Below, in pieces: positions 1-12,203 of a DNA stretch of 64,000 nucleotides. Both the position numbers and the translations under genes were made by a program. The notes under the pieces were generated by a model that worked only from the letters and a program-made list of their open reading frames with translations, had not been told where the DNA came from and made no database searches. Every line of letters starts with the position of its first letter. Within the stretch, counting starts at the first letter, position 1. This DNA is from Hyperoodon ampullatus (taxonomy: Eukaryota; Chordata; Mammalia; Artiodactyla; Ziphiidae). The DNA lies in assembly GCA_949752795.1 (NCBI GenBank), contig OX457056.1, positions 94,758,942-94,822,941 of the forward strand. Direction: 5' to 3'.

Positions 1-343
1 TCATGAAATCCCTGCTCCCTGCCCTCGCTTCTTGTTTTGGGTGCTGATGCATGTGGACCTGTTAGTTAGACTTGTGGCAGCCATCCTGTGACCATGGGGC
101 AAATGGTCTGAGGATGAAAGTCACCCACTGAGGAGAGAGAGTGGAAGCATGAAAAGTGGTCAGGTCCTTGATGGCTCCATTGAACGACCAACCAGGACAG
201 GGCTCGCTTCTGTCAGGTATTTTGTCAAGTGAGACCACGAAATGCTTTTATTACTTAACCAGTTCTTAGTCAGGCATTCTGATACTTGCAGCCAAATGCA
301 TGTTGACTGACACTCAGGGTGAATCACTGGAACCCATGATAAG

Positions 344-366
344 TGAGAGAGAGAGAGAGAGAGAGA
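344..366. repeat. (GA)n microsatellite
   Basis: Eleven uninterrupted GA dinucleotides in otherwise unremarkable sequence. Confidence 0.9.
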
Positions 367-1417
367 TTTGCAGCCCAAGTCAGCAAGTGAGTATTTTCAT
401 GTTTCTGCACAGTTAAGACTTTCTGAGTAAGATTTACCAGAACCCGGGTTAAAGAACAAGGCTTGGAAGTTTAATTATGACTATGACAGAATAGATAGTG
501 AGAAAACTCTGGAAAGGGTTACCTCCCTGGAGGTATGTGTTTACATTTCAAATGGGGGCAAAACCTGGAACTAAGAAGACCTCCCCGGATATGTAAACCA
601 GGAGAGGCTTCACTTGTCTTCCCCCAGACATCTATTTATATTCCAGAAGGTCAGAGCCCAGGACCTTTCCCTTATCTTCCCAAGGAAAATTAGTGTTAAC
701 TAGGCAGCAAAGCTTTCTTTCCCTTTCTCAAGAGAGGAAGGAAGAGAGCTATTCCTCTCATACATAAACTCTCAGATTCTTATTTGTGGGGGGAGTTCCT
801 CTCCTGTAGTACAGAACCCGGTACATATACGGCAGCATCTGACTCCCTTCACCTCACCCTGGGGTTTGGGCAAGGATAGTTATTGATGTAAGTAATAAAA
901 ACTGATCTCTGCACCAGAAACCTCATATTTGCATTCAGGATAATATACATAAATATAGGTATTAAAAACCGGTCAGCTGTAGAAAGAGGCTCGTGCCTGG
1001 TTCTTCACTGGAGAATGTGACTCAGTTGCTAAAAAGACTAATGTGATACCAGACAGTATTAGGATACGTTGAAAGTACTGTACAGATACCGCAAGGGAAA
1101 CAAATATATCCCAAGCTTCAGTTCTAATCTGATGCAACCATTTCTGGGTATAAATCTCAATAAGAAAACTGAGAAACTACAGTGTTTCTGCTCCAGAGGA
1201 AGTAGCCAGATGAGTGATAGGCTTGGAGACCCTGTCATGTGAGCATAGGTGGAAGGATTTGAGTATTCTGAAAGGTCATCCCACGTATGAGGGAAAAGAT
1301 TCACTTTCTTTTGATTGCTCAGAACAAATTGCTCACACACAAGGAGAGGCAGATTTTGGCATCGTATAAAGAAGAATTTTTCTAACAAAGATTTCAGCAA
1401 TAAAATAAGCTGCTTTG

Positions 1418-1633
1418 GGCTTCCCTGGTGGCGCAGTTGTTGAGAGTCCGCCTGCCGATGCAGGGGACACGGGTTCGTGCCCCGGTCCGGGAAGATCCCA
1501 CATGCCACGGAGCGGCTACGCCTGTGAGCCATGGCCGCTGAGCCTGTGTGTCCGGAGCCTGTGCTCCACAACGGGAGAGGCCACCGCCGTGAGAGGCCCG
1601 CATACAGCAAAAAAAAAAAAAAAAAAAAAAAAA
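1418..1633 (+). mobile_element. CHR-type SINE, short young form
   Basis: Starts GGGCTTCCCTGGTGGCGCAG with tRNA-like A and B boxes (B box GGTTCGTGCCC), body ending GAGAGGCCCGCATAC, then a pure A tail. The flanks share AGCTGCTTTG before and after, consistent with a target-site duplication. Any ORF here is repeat-derived. Confidence 0.93.
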
Positions 1634-1879
1634 TGAGCTGCTTTGAAAAATAGTGAGTCCTCTTGTCATTGTCAGGTGGCAGCTGGGATGGCCATCTGTT
1701 GGTGGCGTTGCAAAAGAAATCTGTGTTTGATGTGGGAAGTTGGTCTGATTGACATTTTAGGACCCTGACAACTCTGTCTCCACCAAGTTTAACTGATCAT
1801 CATCTGAATATTCTCCTTTTAGCCATTGTCCTATAGCGTTCCCTTCCTTGATAGTCTGCCAAATTCAGAGTTGTTTTAA

Positions 1880-2079
1880 CTTCCAGAGTTAAAGTCAAGG
1901 CTCTATCACTTACTTTGTGACTCCTGGTAAATTACTTAATCTCATCTGTAAAATGGGGATACCAATACTTCCTACTTCATAGGGTTAGTATGGTGATTAA
2001 ATGAAATAGTACCTGTAAAGCATACACAGCACTTAAAATAGAACCTAACAAGCACTCAGTACCCAATGGTTGTTATTAG
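1880..2079 (+). repeat. MIR SINE relic
   Basis: The core CTTACTTTGTGACTCCTGGT, then TCTGTAAAATGGGGATACC and the GATTAAATGA core follow MIR order. It is well diverged, as expected for this ancient family. Confidence 0.8.
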
Positions 2080-2949
2080 TTTTTTAGCATCTTCACTTGT
2101 TGTCTTTCTCCACCTTTCACTTGGCTACCTACTCATCCTTCAAGTCTCTGTTGGTTTTAATGTATATGTCTCTTATTTTCAGTGAGTTTGAGTCTCTTGT
2201 CACATGATAAAGAGCTATTTGAGCAATTACATTTTCATACCTTTTTCATTTAAAAATTAATTTCCTGATATATTCTATCATGTGTTAGTCATTTTCCTAG
2301 CAATTTGTAGGAGCTTTTTATATATTAGGTCTATGATAATAGTTGTAACATTTTCCCCAGCTTATCCTTTGTCTTTTGGCCATAGAACTTTTGCAGGTTC
2401 CTTTGAAGGTTAGAGCATGTAGAAGGTTTTTAATATATATATTAGTGTTTATTAATCTTTTTATTCATGCAGAGCCCCCGTTCTTATCTCTATGCTTACT
2501 GACTCCAAAAGGTGACTAAAGGTGTAGTTCCTTGCATTAAAATTATGAAATGAACGTTCTGATGTCTTTGTAGACACACAAACTAAACTACTCCATCATC
2601 AAGATGCTTCAGCACTGTGCTTTTAAAAGGGACTCGCCTTTCTTGTCAATAATTTTCCAGCGTCTCTGCTGCTAAAGAATAGCTTTTCATAGCGCCTGAT
2701 TATTTTGTAGCCAAGTCACTACAGAGGCTCCACTGCAAGGCTCCAGACAGACTGGAACTATCATAACCGTTATCCTTATCTGCCAGTAAATAATGAACTT
2801 GCCAGCCAAACTATACACCTCTGGCAATAGGGAAATTGAGTCCCTGCTGTTTAAATAAAAGGACCTGAATTCGTTGACAGTAATGTTGATATTTCAGCCC
2901 CATCTTTAGGCCAGTCACTGAAAGGAGGCAGCTCTGCTCTACTGGACTT

Positions 2950-3130
2950 GTATCAGAATGCCTGGTTCATTCAGTTCAGTTCTGTTCAATTCAATTCAGT
3001 TCATACATCCTAATCTTTTGTTAAGTGCCAGACACTCTGCCTGGGTTATAGGCACAAAAAAGAACACATTAGTCTTCTGTGTACTGTCAGGAGCTCACAG
3101 TCTAAAAGGGGAAACAGGATAATCTGTGAC
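2950..3130. repeat. Possible L2 3'-end relic
   Basis: TTCATTCAGTTCAGTTCTG followed by TAAGTGCCAGACACTCTGCC and a CAGTCTAAAAGGGGAAACAG end follow the L2-tail consensus loosely. Divergence is high. Confidence 0.45.
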
Positions 3131-3407
3131 TACAGTAGAGTGAGTTAGCAACATCCAGATACACAGAATATGTTTTGAATATACAGAGCAGAAACCTGAA
3201 AAAGGAACCTCAAGTTATCTCTCAGTTTCTCCTAGATGTTATCTGCATACACCCAGCTGTTTCCTGGTGAATTTTCTTTACTCACAACACTTTAAACACC
3301 AAATGAGAGGGTTTTTTCCTCCTGACACCAAAATACATGGTGTCTTTTCCAAAACCACTTCTACAACTCTCTTGGACACCAACTGGTCCAGAATTCAATT
3401 CACTTCA

Positions 3408-3620
3408 TTTTTTTTTTTTTTTTTTTTGAGGTACGCGGGCCTCTCACTGTTGTGGCCTCTCCCGTTGCGGAGCTCAGGCTCCGGAGGCGCAGGCCCAGCG
3501 GCCATGGCTCACGGGCCCCGCTGCTCCGCGGCATGTGGGATCTTCCCGGACCGGGGTACGAACCCGTGTCCCCCGCATCGGAAGGCGGACTCTCAACCAC
3601 TGCGCCACCAGGGAAGCCCC
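3408..3620 (-). mobile_element. CHR-type SINE, short young form (nested)
   Basis: The poly-T tail is on the left and CCACCAGGGAAGCCC on the right. The TSD CACTTCAT occurs at 3401-3408 and 3621-3628. It landed at the A-tail edge of an older long SINE in the same orientation. Confidence 0.93.
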
Positions 3621-3988
3621 CACTTCATTTTTTTTTTTTTTAATATTTATTTATTTTTTATTTTCCTTATTTTTTTGGCTGATGCAGGTCTTAGTTGTGG
3701 CACGCGGGATCCTCACTGAGGCATACAGGATCTTCCATTACAGCACGCGGTCTCTTCACTGCGGCCCTTGGGCTGTGGCATGCGGGCTTCTCCCTAGATG
3801 TAGCGTGTGGGTTTTCTCTTCTCTAGTTGTGGCGCGCGGGCTCCAGGGCACGCAAGCTCAATAGTTGTGGCATGCAGGCTTAGTTGTCTCGCAGCATGTG
3901 GGATCTTAGTTCCCCGACTAGGGACTGAACCCGTGTCCCCTACGTTGGAAGGCAGATGCTTTACCACTGGACCACCAGGGAAGTCCCC
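3621..3988 (-). mobile_element. CHR-type SINE, long older form (host of the nested copy)
   Basis: Minus-strand long SINE ending CCACCAGGGAAGTCC. Its TSD AGAATTCAATTCA lies at about 3390-3402 and again at 3989-4001, so the left copy is now beyond the younger SINE. Internal GTTGTGGC repeats are typical of the long form. Confidence 0.88.
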
Positions 3989-4689
3989 AGAATTCAATTC
4001 ATTTCTGACACTAACTACGTACTACTGTGTTAGTAGAGACCCCACAGGTTAAGGGCTCAGTCCCACAAGACTGTCCCTATTTCAGATGCCAGTCACAAGT
4101 CCCAGGCCTCCCATATTTCTGACTGACCAGCTATACATTGGATATTCCCATAACCCCCTCTCAGGTTAGATAATTTACTAGAACAGAACCCAGGAAGACA
4201 CTTTACTTACTATTACCAGTTTATTAAAAAGGATACAATTCAGGAGCAGCCAAATGGAAGAGATGCCCAGGGCAAGGAAGCGGGGAAGGGGCACAGAGCT
4301 TCCGAGTCCTCACCAGGTGCTCCACCTTCCAAGCACCTGATGTGTTTACCCACCTGGAAGCTTTCTGATTCCCATTGTTTAGGGTTTTTACAGAGTTCTG
4401 GTAGGTAAGCATGATTGTTTAAGTCATTGGCCATTGGTGATTAACTCAAGCTCCAGTCCCTCTGTCCTCTTTAGAGATTGTGGGTGGGGCTGAAAATTCC
4501 TTCTAATCAAGGCTTGGTCTTTCTGGTGACCAGCCCCATCCTGAAGCTACCCAGGGCCCTGTTGAGAGTCATCTCATTAGAACAAAAGATGTACCTCTCA
4601 CCCTTGTCACTCAGGAATTTCCAAGGACTTTAGATGTTCTGTTCCAGGACTGAGGAAAAAGACCAAACATCTCTCCTATAATGCCACCC

Positions 4690-5522
4690 CAAGACACTTC
4701 AGCAATATCACCTCAAGCCCCTTATCTTACAGGCCACGCTTACCATCCACCCCTTGTCCCCTTCCTGCCCCAGCACACTTCAAGATGGCCTCCTGATTAT
4801 ATACCCAGGGGTCTGCACGACAGCACATTCTTCAGTCTCTGAGACTCAAAACCTTGACATTTACCTGGATTCCTTCCACTCCTTCTCTTCTAGAGGCTGG
4901 CCCCTCACTATGCCCTGCCCATTCTTCCTTTGTAATATTTCTCACATTTCCCTCAGGCCTTTATCTCATCGTTAAAATAATCTCTTGTCCTAGATAATAT
5001 TGCTTTCTGCACCATTCACCATTCCATCCTTCTACTACCCAAATTAACCTTCCCCAAACTAATTTCATCGTGCAATTGTCCAGTTTAAAAGATGTTCAGT
5101 AATTCTCCATTATATACTGGATAAAATTCAAGCTGTGAAATCTAACATTCGGTGACTGTGTTAGTCTTTTGATATCACTTTTTTTTTTATTCAGTGCTCA
5201 TTTTCATGTCTTTTTAAATTTTTTCAATTTTATTTTATTTATTTATTTATACAGCAGGTTCTTAATAGTTATCTATTTTATACATATTAGTGTATATATG
5301 TCAGTCCCAATCTCCCAATTCATCCCACCATCACCACCCACCCCCCGATATCACTTTTCGTTTCCAGTGTTGTCTCTATGCCACTCTGCTTGTCCTTGTC
5401 CCCATCAGTTTGCTGCCTTTGTTATTACTGAAGCAATCATCTTCCCCATAAGTATCTTTCTCATCATGTTATCTCCTCGCCTCCTTTTCTCCCCTCTCCA
5501 AATCTCTCTCTCCTGCTCTTCT
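4690..5522 (+). repeat. L2 LINE relic, split by an L1 3' end
   Basis: Degenerate L2-like 3' ORF sequence in C/T-rich form, interrupted by the L1 piece at 5181-5346 and resuming at about 5359. It has no intact frame. Confidence 0.5.
5181..5346 (-). mobile_element. 5'-truncated L1 3' end
   Basis: Carries TATACAGCAGGTTCTTAATA and TATTAGTGTATATATGTCAG, the same 3' UTR as the long L1 at 28111. The TSD GATATCACTTTT sits at 5171-5182 and 5347-5358, so the insertion is only about 165 bp long. Confidence 0.88.
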
Positions 5523-6103
5523 TTTTTTAATACTCAAGATCTTTATTGATTTAACTATAACAGCAACCACTGGTGAGAATTTAATTTTTTCCCTAATTTC
5601 CAAACACCTGCTGGTTCGGAAGGACAGTTACAAAAACGAGACACAAAAAAACTGATCATGGAGGAGTCACACAGGACTGCCTGGTGCCCTCTGCTATCCA
5701 TCCACAACAGAGAGATGAATGGGACAGGCAGGGGAACTTCCAGATCAACAGAGATGAAGAGAAGACCAAGGAAAGTACTGGCAGTCTTTGCTTTTCCATT
5801 CAGAATGGATGGAACTGGGCCACTGGTGGCACTAAGACAGGAAAAGGTGTTTATATAAAATATTTAAAAGATGCTTTAAATGGACACCTGCAAATGAGAG
5901 TGTCCTCTAGGCTCTGCAGGACACCTTTCGGATTGATCCCTGGGGAAGCAGAGGGTCTTCTCACCCAGGTGGAAAGAGATGGGCTCCATCTTCAGGTGAA
6001 GGAGAGGCACTGCCTCCCAGTCCTCTGTGACTTGGATACAGACAATGGGTGCAGGATGGCTCACCACACTGCTTGCCCCTTATCTCTACAGTGTCCCTCC
6101 CCA
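5523..6103 (-). pseudogene. Processed retrocopy of an unidentified mRNA 3' end
   Basis: Read on the minus strand, the block ends with AATAAA (complement of 5542-5547), about 13 bases later an A tract, and then flanking DNA. GCTCTTCT is found on both sides (5515-5522 and 6104-6111), as expected for L1-mediated retroposition. It resembles no repeat I know and contains short ORFs on both strands but no recognisable protein, so it probably derives from a 3' UTR. The parent gene is unknown to me. Confidence 0.5.
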
Positions 6104-6394
6104 GCTCTTCTGGTTTCCTGTAAAATTACCCTTGGTCTGGGCTAGAGGTTTCGTTTTGTTTTGTTTTGTTTTAACATTAAGATAGAGAGTAAGTGGGTAC
6201 GTTGGAGCAAGAATGGATATTCTGTGCTAGATTCATGGGATTCTCTAAGTTTGAAGTGTCCAGGGATTTTGGTTTCAAGCACTAGCAAGTGCTCCCTTTG
6301 GAAATTTCAGTGTGGCCAAATGACTATCAAGCATTTCAGCTCCTCTCTGCCAGCCTCCCACTCTTAGAAAGGTGGCAGGGGGAGAGTTTTTGTT

Positions 6395-6933
6395 TTGTTT
6401 TTTAATTGAAATATAGTTGATTTACAATATTGTGTTAGTTTCAGGTGTACAGCAAAGTGATACGGTTATACATATATATGTATCTATATTTTTGATTCTT
6501 TTCCATTATAGTTTGTTACAAGATATTTAATATAGTTCCCTGTGCTATACAGTAAATCCTTGTTTATTTTATATATGGTAGTGTGCATTTATTAATCCTA
6601 TACCCCCAATTTATCCCCGCACCCTCCCCTTTGGTAACTATAAGTTTTCTATGTCTGTGAGTCTGTTTCTGTTTTGTAAATATGTTCATTTGTATCTTTT
6701 TTTTTTAGATTCTGCATATAAGCAATATCATACAATATTTTTCTTTCTCTGTCTGACTTACTTCACTCAGTATGACAATCTCTAGGTCCATCCATGTGAC
6801 TGCAAATGGCATTATTTCATTCTTTTTAATGGCTGAGTAATATTCTATTGTATATATGTACCACATCTTCTTTATCCATTCATTTGTCAATAGACATTTA
6901 GGTTGCTTCCATGTCTTGGCTGTTGTAAACAGT
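6395..6933 (-). mobile_element. 5'-truncated L1 3' end
   Basis: Contains TACAGCAAAGTGATACGGTT, CTGTGCTATACAGTAAATCC and TCCATCCATGTGACTGCAAA in the order of the antisense L1 3' UTR and ORF2 end. The remnant ORF2 frame runs through 6705-7082 but is only a fragment. Confidence 0.88.
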
Positions 6934-8088
6934 GCTAGCAGGCTGCATTCTAATGGAAATGTTTGAACTGAGATAGTAAATTCTGAGAGTCCCAAAAAGC
7001 TGGTAACCCAAACAGTTAAAATAAATAAATAAATAAAAGACCATCTATTTTGACTCCATCTCAAAATCAGAAGGAAAAACAAAATTTATTTAAAGGTGCT
7101 TTAAAGATGAGCTCCTGACTTGTGGAAGAAGTACTTTTTTTTTTTTTTTTTGAATAAGCTGCCTCAGCAGCAATGCTTCTTATTCAAGTATAGTCTAAAG
7201 TAAGCAAGGCTATAGATAAGAATATGGTAGGAAGAGGCAGAGCATAAATCTAAACAGAAATTTGCACCTTGAAGATGTCTGAAATCTCTAAAAACCTGGT
7301 TGGTCATGGGTGCCAGAAATACAGTAGACATTCACTAAGAATGTGTTGAACTGACAAGCCTCATATAAGTTTCTCTTGAGGGTGAAGACAGGACTGGTTC
7401 TCTTCAAGAACACATTTCCACCAGGAAGCCCAGGACAAGGGGACCCCATAGAGTTAACCTGCACACTGGATTTAAAGGAGCAGTCAAGCACAGACAGACA
7501 TTTCTAATTCCCAGATGTTCCCTACTTTATTGAGAAGTGGCTTCTTGGATGGGAGAGCCTGCTCAAGTCTGTTTAAGCTAGTGTGGTTGGTGGGATTAAG
7601 TACACAGCATTGATTCTGGTGGGGACCTGACTTCCAGATACTATCATCTATTTCACCCTGAATCTGAACTGTGAACTTTTCTTCAGCCCAGTAACCTAAT
7701 ATCTAATTCACATTTGCTCCCTTTGCTTGACAAATCCTTACTCCAATTAAATCAGCTTTAGTGGCTCAGCTAGAAGGATCCAATTGACTTTCTTTGTCAA
7801 TTCCTTCTAAGGGAGACAGCAAATAATTGAGTCTCAGGGACACCAAGCCAAGGACTAGCAAATAAGCATCTTCGGGCTGCTGGCAGTCAGGCAGATGTAC
7901 CAACATATCTCTCAGTGTATCATCTGGTTTAAACCTACCCCTGTTGACCTGGTTTCATCCTCTATTGAGAATGTGATGGTTTTAAGATATATCCACAAAT
8001 TGTTTGACACTGCTCCATTCAGTAGGTGGGGTATAATTCCCCTCCTCTTGAGTATAGGCTGGCTTAGTGGCTTGCTACCATGGAATAC

Positions 8089-8113
8089 TGATGATGTGAT
8101 GATGATGAGGTGA

Positions 8114-8144
<31 letters not shown>

Positions 8145-8166
8145 GATGGTGACGATGATGATGAAA
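8089..8166. repeat. (GAT)n trinucleotide microsatellite
   Basis: Interrupted GATGAT repeats with GTG, GCG and GAC variants. Met-rich and His-rich ORFs across it are artefacts of the repeat. Confidence 0.92.
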
Positions 8167-8539
8167 ATGGAAGAAGTGACTGTGGGTGCTTTCGGAGACC
8201 ATCATAAAAGGCAGTGCAGATTCCTCCTTGACCTCTCTCTCTCTGGGATCACTCACTTGGGGGAAAGCCAGCTGCCATGGTGTGAGGACACTCCTGCTGC
8301 CCTACAGAGAGACCCACATGGGAAGAAACTAAGCCATGCTGCCAACAGCCACAAAGAGAGGGCTTGGAAGTGGTCTGTTCCTCTTCTCTATACATCTAAG
8401 TTCTAATTGTTTCAAGGTTCAACTCCAAGTTCCATCTGATCCATGAACTTTTGGTTGCTCTTTTCCTCAAAGGATTTTTTTTCTTTTATGAATTCCTGAG
8501 ACACTTATTCTGTGCCATCAACTGGTAGTTAAACATATT

Positions 8540-8981
8540 TGTATCAGTGTGCTAAGACTGCAGTAACAAAGTAGCACAAATTGTGTGGCTCAAACAACAG
8601 AAATTTATTGTCTGGAGGCTAGAAATCTGAGATAAATGTGTTGGCAGGGCTGGTTCCTTCTGAGGGCTGTGAGGAAGGATCTGCTTCATGCTGCTCTCCT
8701 AACTTGTGGTGGTTTGTTGGCAATATTCAGCATTCCTTGTAGACAGCATTCTCCCTGTCTTCATACTGTCTTTTCTCTGTATGTGTCTCTTTCTCTTTAC
8801 ATAGTGTGTTCTTTTTATAAGGACAACAGGCATATTGGATTAGGGGCCCATCCTACACCAATATGAATTCATCTTAATCAATTATATCTGCAATGACCCA
8901 ATTTCCAAATAAGGTCACATTCTGAGGGGGTTAGGACTTCAATATATGAATTTTGGGGAGGACACAATTCAACCCATAACA
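8540..8981 (-). mobile_element. MLT1/MaLR-type solo LTR
   Basis: On the + strand it reads AACAACAGAAATTTATTGTC, GGTTCCTTCTGAGGGCTGTG and TTCCAAATAAGGTCACATTC to CAACCCATAACA, the reverse of the MLT1 consensus. It has TG...CA ends and near-matching 5-bp flanks (ATATT/ATATA). Confidence 0.82.
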
Positions 8982-9626
8982 ATATATAAAGTTCTAACAC
9001 AAAGCACTCGTTTAAATTCAGCAAAATGCTCTCAGCCAAGATTTATAAAAATAGGAAGAAAGGAAAAACACAATTTGAATAATCTAGTCAGCTTTACCCA
9101 CTATTTTATTTTATGCTCCCCAGGGGAAATTGAGATGCAAGATGAGATTCTGCTGTTCACTCAGTCAGATGCAATTTCGTTTTGCTTCTTGGAAACTCAG
9201 CATCTAGTCACTCTGAATGTGATCTAGTGTTTAAAAATATGTATTTGATAATATGTGATATTTGCCCTATAGTCTGGCTTTATAATCTCACTTCCAATGA
9301 GATGCTATCTCCTATTTTGCTGGGCTGCTCTATTTCACTATACAGCACTGACAGAATAATGCTTTTACACTTCGCTGAATTCTTCACTTTTACCTGGACA
9401 GCCGTCTCCATCCCTCTCCCACCTCAGCCATAGCTAAACAAATAAGCAAATATGGAAAATTCCCAGCTTTTAAGTGAAACAGAAAGGGAGGGAGTGAGGG
9501 AGGAAGAAAGAAAGGAAACAAAAGATGAAAAACCTTACGCAAGTGTGAGGCTCTGTAGGATACATGACATGGTCTTTTGTCTTTCTGCTCACCCAGGCTA
9601 AATAAAAATGTCAAAAACTAGGGGAG

Positions 9627-9918
9627 TGTGGTGGGTTGAATGGTAGCCCCCCCAAGAGACATGTCTACACCCTAATCCCCATAACCAGCAAATGTTACCT
9701 TATTTGGAAAAATGATCTTAGCAGATGTGAAAAGCTAAGGACCTTGAGATGAAGAGATCATCTGGATTATCTGGGTGGGCCCTAAATCCAATGATAAGTG
9801 CCTTTATAAAAGACACACATGGACTTCTGGCCTCCAGAACTGTGAGAGGTTACGTTTCTGTTGCGGTAAGCCACCCAGTTTGTGATCACTTATAATGTCA
9901 GCGGAGGAAACTAATACA
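9627..9918 (+). mobile_element. MLT1/MaLR-type solo LTR
   Basis: Starts TGTGGTGGGTTGAATGG and ends GGAAACTAATACA. The 5-bp target duplication GGGAG is perfect at 9622-9626 and 9919-9923. It is a complete solo LTR with no internal retroviral-like sequence. Confidence 0.87.
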
Positions 9919-10588
9919 GGGAGTAAAAGTAGGAGAGGGATCAGATGGACTTAATAGAATCAATATCAAAGCCCAGAACCTAGGAAATCCCTGCCTTCCA
10001 CAGCCCCACACACTGAACAAGCAAGTGCCAAGGAGCTTCTGGGAGACAGGTTAGTCTGTGCATGTATATCACTGTGTCTAGGAGCTTTCTCAAGTTGTCT
10101 TTCTCATTACTATCTGGAGAGTACCCCACATTGATAGCAGCCAGCAAATAGCTTGCTGATGGCCAGCATGAATAATTCCTGTCTGTACCCACAGAGTTTG
10201 CTCAGCCTGCAACTGATCCATCCTGCTGGGGGACCTGTAATGAAGTAATGAAGGTGAGGGGGCAAAGCATCTACTCCTGATGAAGGTGGAACTACATGGA
10301 ACTAGCTCTAGATTGCCTACAGAGCAAGACAGTAGGAAACTACCCAGAGCAACTCTGCTGCTGTTAGCCCCCTCAGGGCTACCTGATATTACCAGTTCCT
10401 GGGTCTTTGGGGTTTCTGCAGAGTAGTTAGCTTACTTCTTAGCTTTTACCACTGCTGTTTGGGATTCAGATTTTTCAAGGCTGAGAAGTCTGTTTTCTGC
10501 TGTCCAACTGCTTGCCAGTCCCCAGATTTTACTGATCTTGTCTCCTCCACTATTCTCTTGGTTCTAAAGCCTTTTAAAAAGTACTTTT

Positions 10589-10907
10589 GGACTTCCCTGG
10601 TGGCACAGTGGTTAAGAATCCACCTGCCAATGAAGGGGACAAGGGTTCGATCCCTGGTCCAGGAAGACCCACATGCCACGGAGCAACTAAGCCCATGCGC
10701 CACAACTACTGAGCCTGCGCTCTAGAGCCCAAGAGCCACAATGACTGAGCCCACGTGCCACAACTACTGAAGCCCATGTGCCTAGAGCCCATGCTCCACA
10801 AGAGAAACCACTGCAATGAGAAGCCCGCACACCACAACGAAGAGTAGCCCACACTCGCTGCAACTAGAGAAAGCCAGCGCACAGCAACGAAGACCCAATG
10901 CAGCCAA

Positions 10908-10946
<39 letters not shown>

Positions 10947-11213
10947 GAATCCACCTGCCAATGCCGGGGACACGGGTTCGAGCCCTGGTCTAGGAAGATC
11001 TCACATGCCGCAGAGCAACTGAGCTCATGCACCACAACTGCTGAGCCCGTGTGCAACAACTACTGAAGCCCGCGCACCTAGAGCCCATGCTCCGACCGCA
11101 ATGAGAAGCTTGCACACCGCAACAAAGAGTAGCCCCCACTCGCCGCCAATAGAGAAAGCCCATGTGCAGCAACGAAGACCCAACACAGCCAAAAATAAAT
11201 TAATTAATTAATG
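10589..11213 (+). mobile_element. Head-to-tail dimer of long CHR-type SINEs
   Basis: The first monomer runs from GGACTTCCCTGGTGGCACAG through a (TAAA)n tail to 10945. The second begins directly at AAGAATCCACCTGCC (10946), lacking about the first 30 bases, and ends in its own A-rich tail. One TSD encloses both: AAAGTACTTTT at 10578-10588 and AAAGTACCTTT at 11214-11224. No TSD separates the monomers. Confidence 0.87.
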
Positions 11214-11415
11214 AAAGTACCTTTACTGTCATTTTAAAAGGATGAAGGAGGGAGGGAGGGCGAGAGGAAGGCTGAAGCTAATGTGTACATTTAATCTGCC
11301 ATCTTTAATTAGAATGATACAAAATTTTTATCTCAAGATTTGTACCTTGATTCAGTTCTGGAAAATTCTCAGCGATTATCTCTTCAAACATTGCTTCTTT
11401 GCTGAATTAGTTTTT

Positions 11416-11950
11416 CTCTTCCTACTGTAACAAGTCACCATAAACATAGCAGCTTAAGACAATACAAATTGATTATCTCATAGTTCTGTAGGTCAGAAGT
11501 CTAGGTAGGCCCTGCTGCCAAAATCAAAGAGTCAGTAGCCTGGCTTTTATCTCAAGGTAAGAGAATAAAGGAGGAAATCTGCTTCCACATTCACTTAGGT
11601 TGTTGGCAGGAATTCCGTTCCTTGTTCCTGGACGGCTGAGGTTCATGATTCTCTGTGGGCTCTTAGCCTCCCTCAGCTGTCCTAGGATCCCCGCATTCCT
11701 CATCACACTGCACCCTCCATCTTCAAACCCCCAACAGCCGTCAAGTCCTGCTCACACTTGTCTGTTTTTAAGGGTTTGTGCAACTGCATTGGGCCCACCT
11801 GGAATATCCAGGACAATCTCCCGGTTTCAAGGCCTTTAACGACCTTAATTATATCTGCAAAATCCCTCTTGCCATGTAATATAACATATTCATAGGTTCC
11901 AGAAATTGGGGTGTGGACACCTTTGCGGGGGGCATCTGCCTTTCCTAGCT
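11416..11950 (-). mobile_element. MLT1-like LTR, diverged
   Basis: CAATACAAATTGATTATCTC, ATAGTTCTGTAGGTCAGAAG and, near the right end, TAACATATTCATAGGTTCCA then GGGGTGTGGACACCTTTGCG. These follow the reverse complement of an MLT1 subfamily. Ends and flanking duplication are unclear. Confidence 0.65.
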
Positions 11951-11994
11951 CTGGGGCCTTCTTTGAGTCTCTCAAGCTATTATTTGTATTTCTT

Positions 11995-12203
11995 TTTTTT
12001 TTTTTTTTTTTGTGGTACGTGGCCCTGCCACTGCTGTGGCCTCTCCCGTTGTGGAGCACAGGCTCCGGACACGCAGGCCCAGCGGCCATGGCTCACGGGC
12101 CCAGCCGCTCCACGGCATGTAGGATCTTCCCAGACCGGGGCACGAACCCATGTCCCCTGCATCGGCAGGCGGACTCTCAACCACTGTGCCACCAGGGAAG
12201 CCC
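11995..12203 (-). mobile_element. CHR-type SINE, short young form
   Basis: Poly-T on the left, CCACCAGGGAAGCCC on the right. The TSD TATTATTTGTATTTCTT (11978-11994) recurs with one change at 12204-12220. It abuts the diverged LTR. Confidence 0.93.

Noticed and set aside
1430..1500. tRNA gene suggested by A and B boxes
   Set aside because: The boxes belong to the tRNA-derived head of a SINE. No complete cloverleaf is formed and the copy has an A tail and TSD.
1059..1669. ORFs rich in [11 protein letters not shown] or CATREA-type peptides, recurring across the window
   Set aside because: These are translations of CHR-type SINEs, and the same peptides recur at each SINE. They are not genes.
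5658..6145. Plus-strand ORFs of 66 and 153 codons in the retrocopy
   Set aside because: They are antisense to the retrotransposed mRNA end and match no protein I recognise.
7912..8406. His-rich and Met-rich ORFs
   Set aside because: They translate the (GAT)n microsatellite in different frames.
10902..10945. Short direct repeats suggesting a CRISPR-like array
   Set aside because: This is the (TAAA)n tail of a SINE. There are no regular spacers, and the window is from a mammal.
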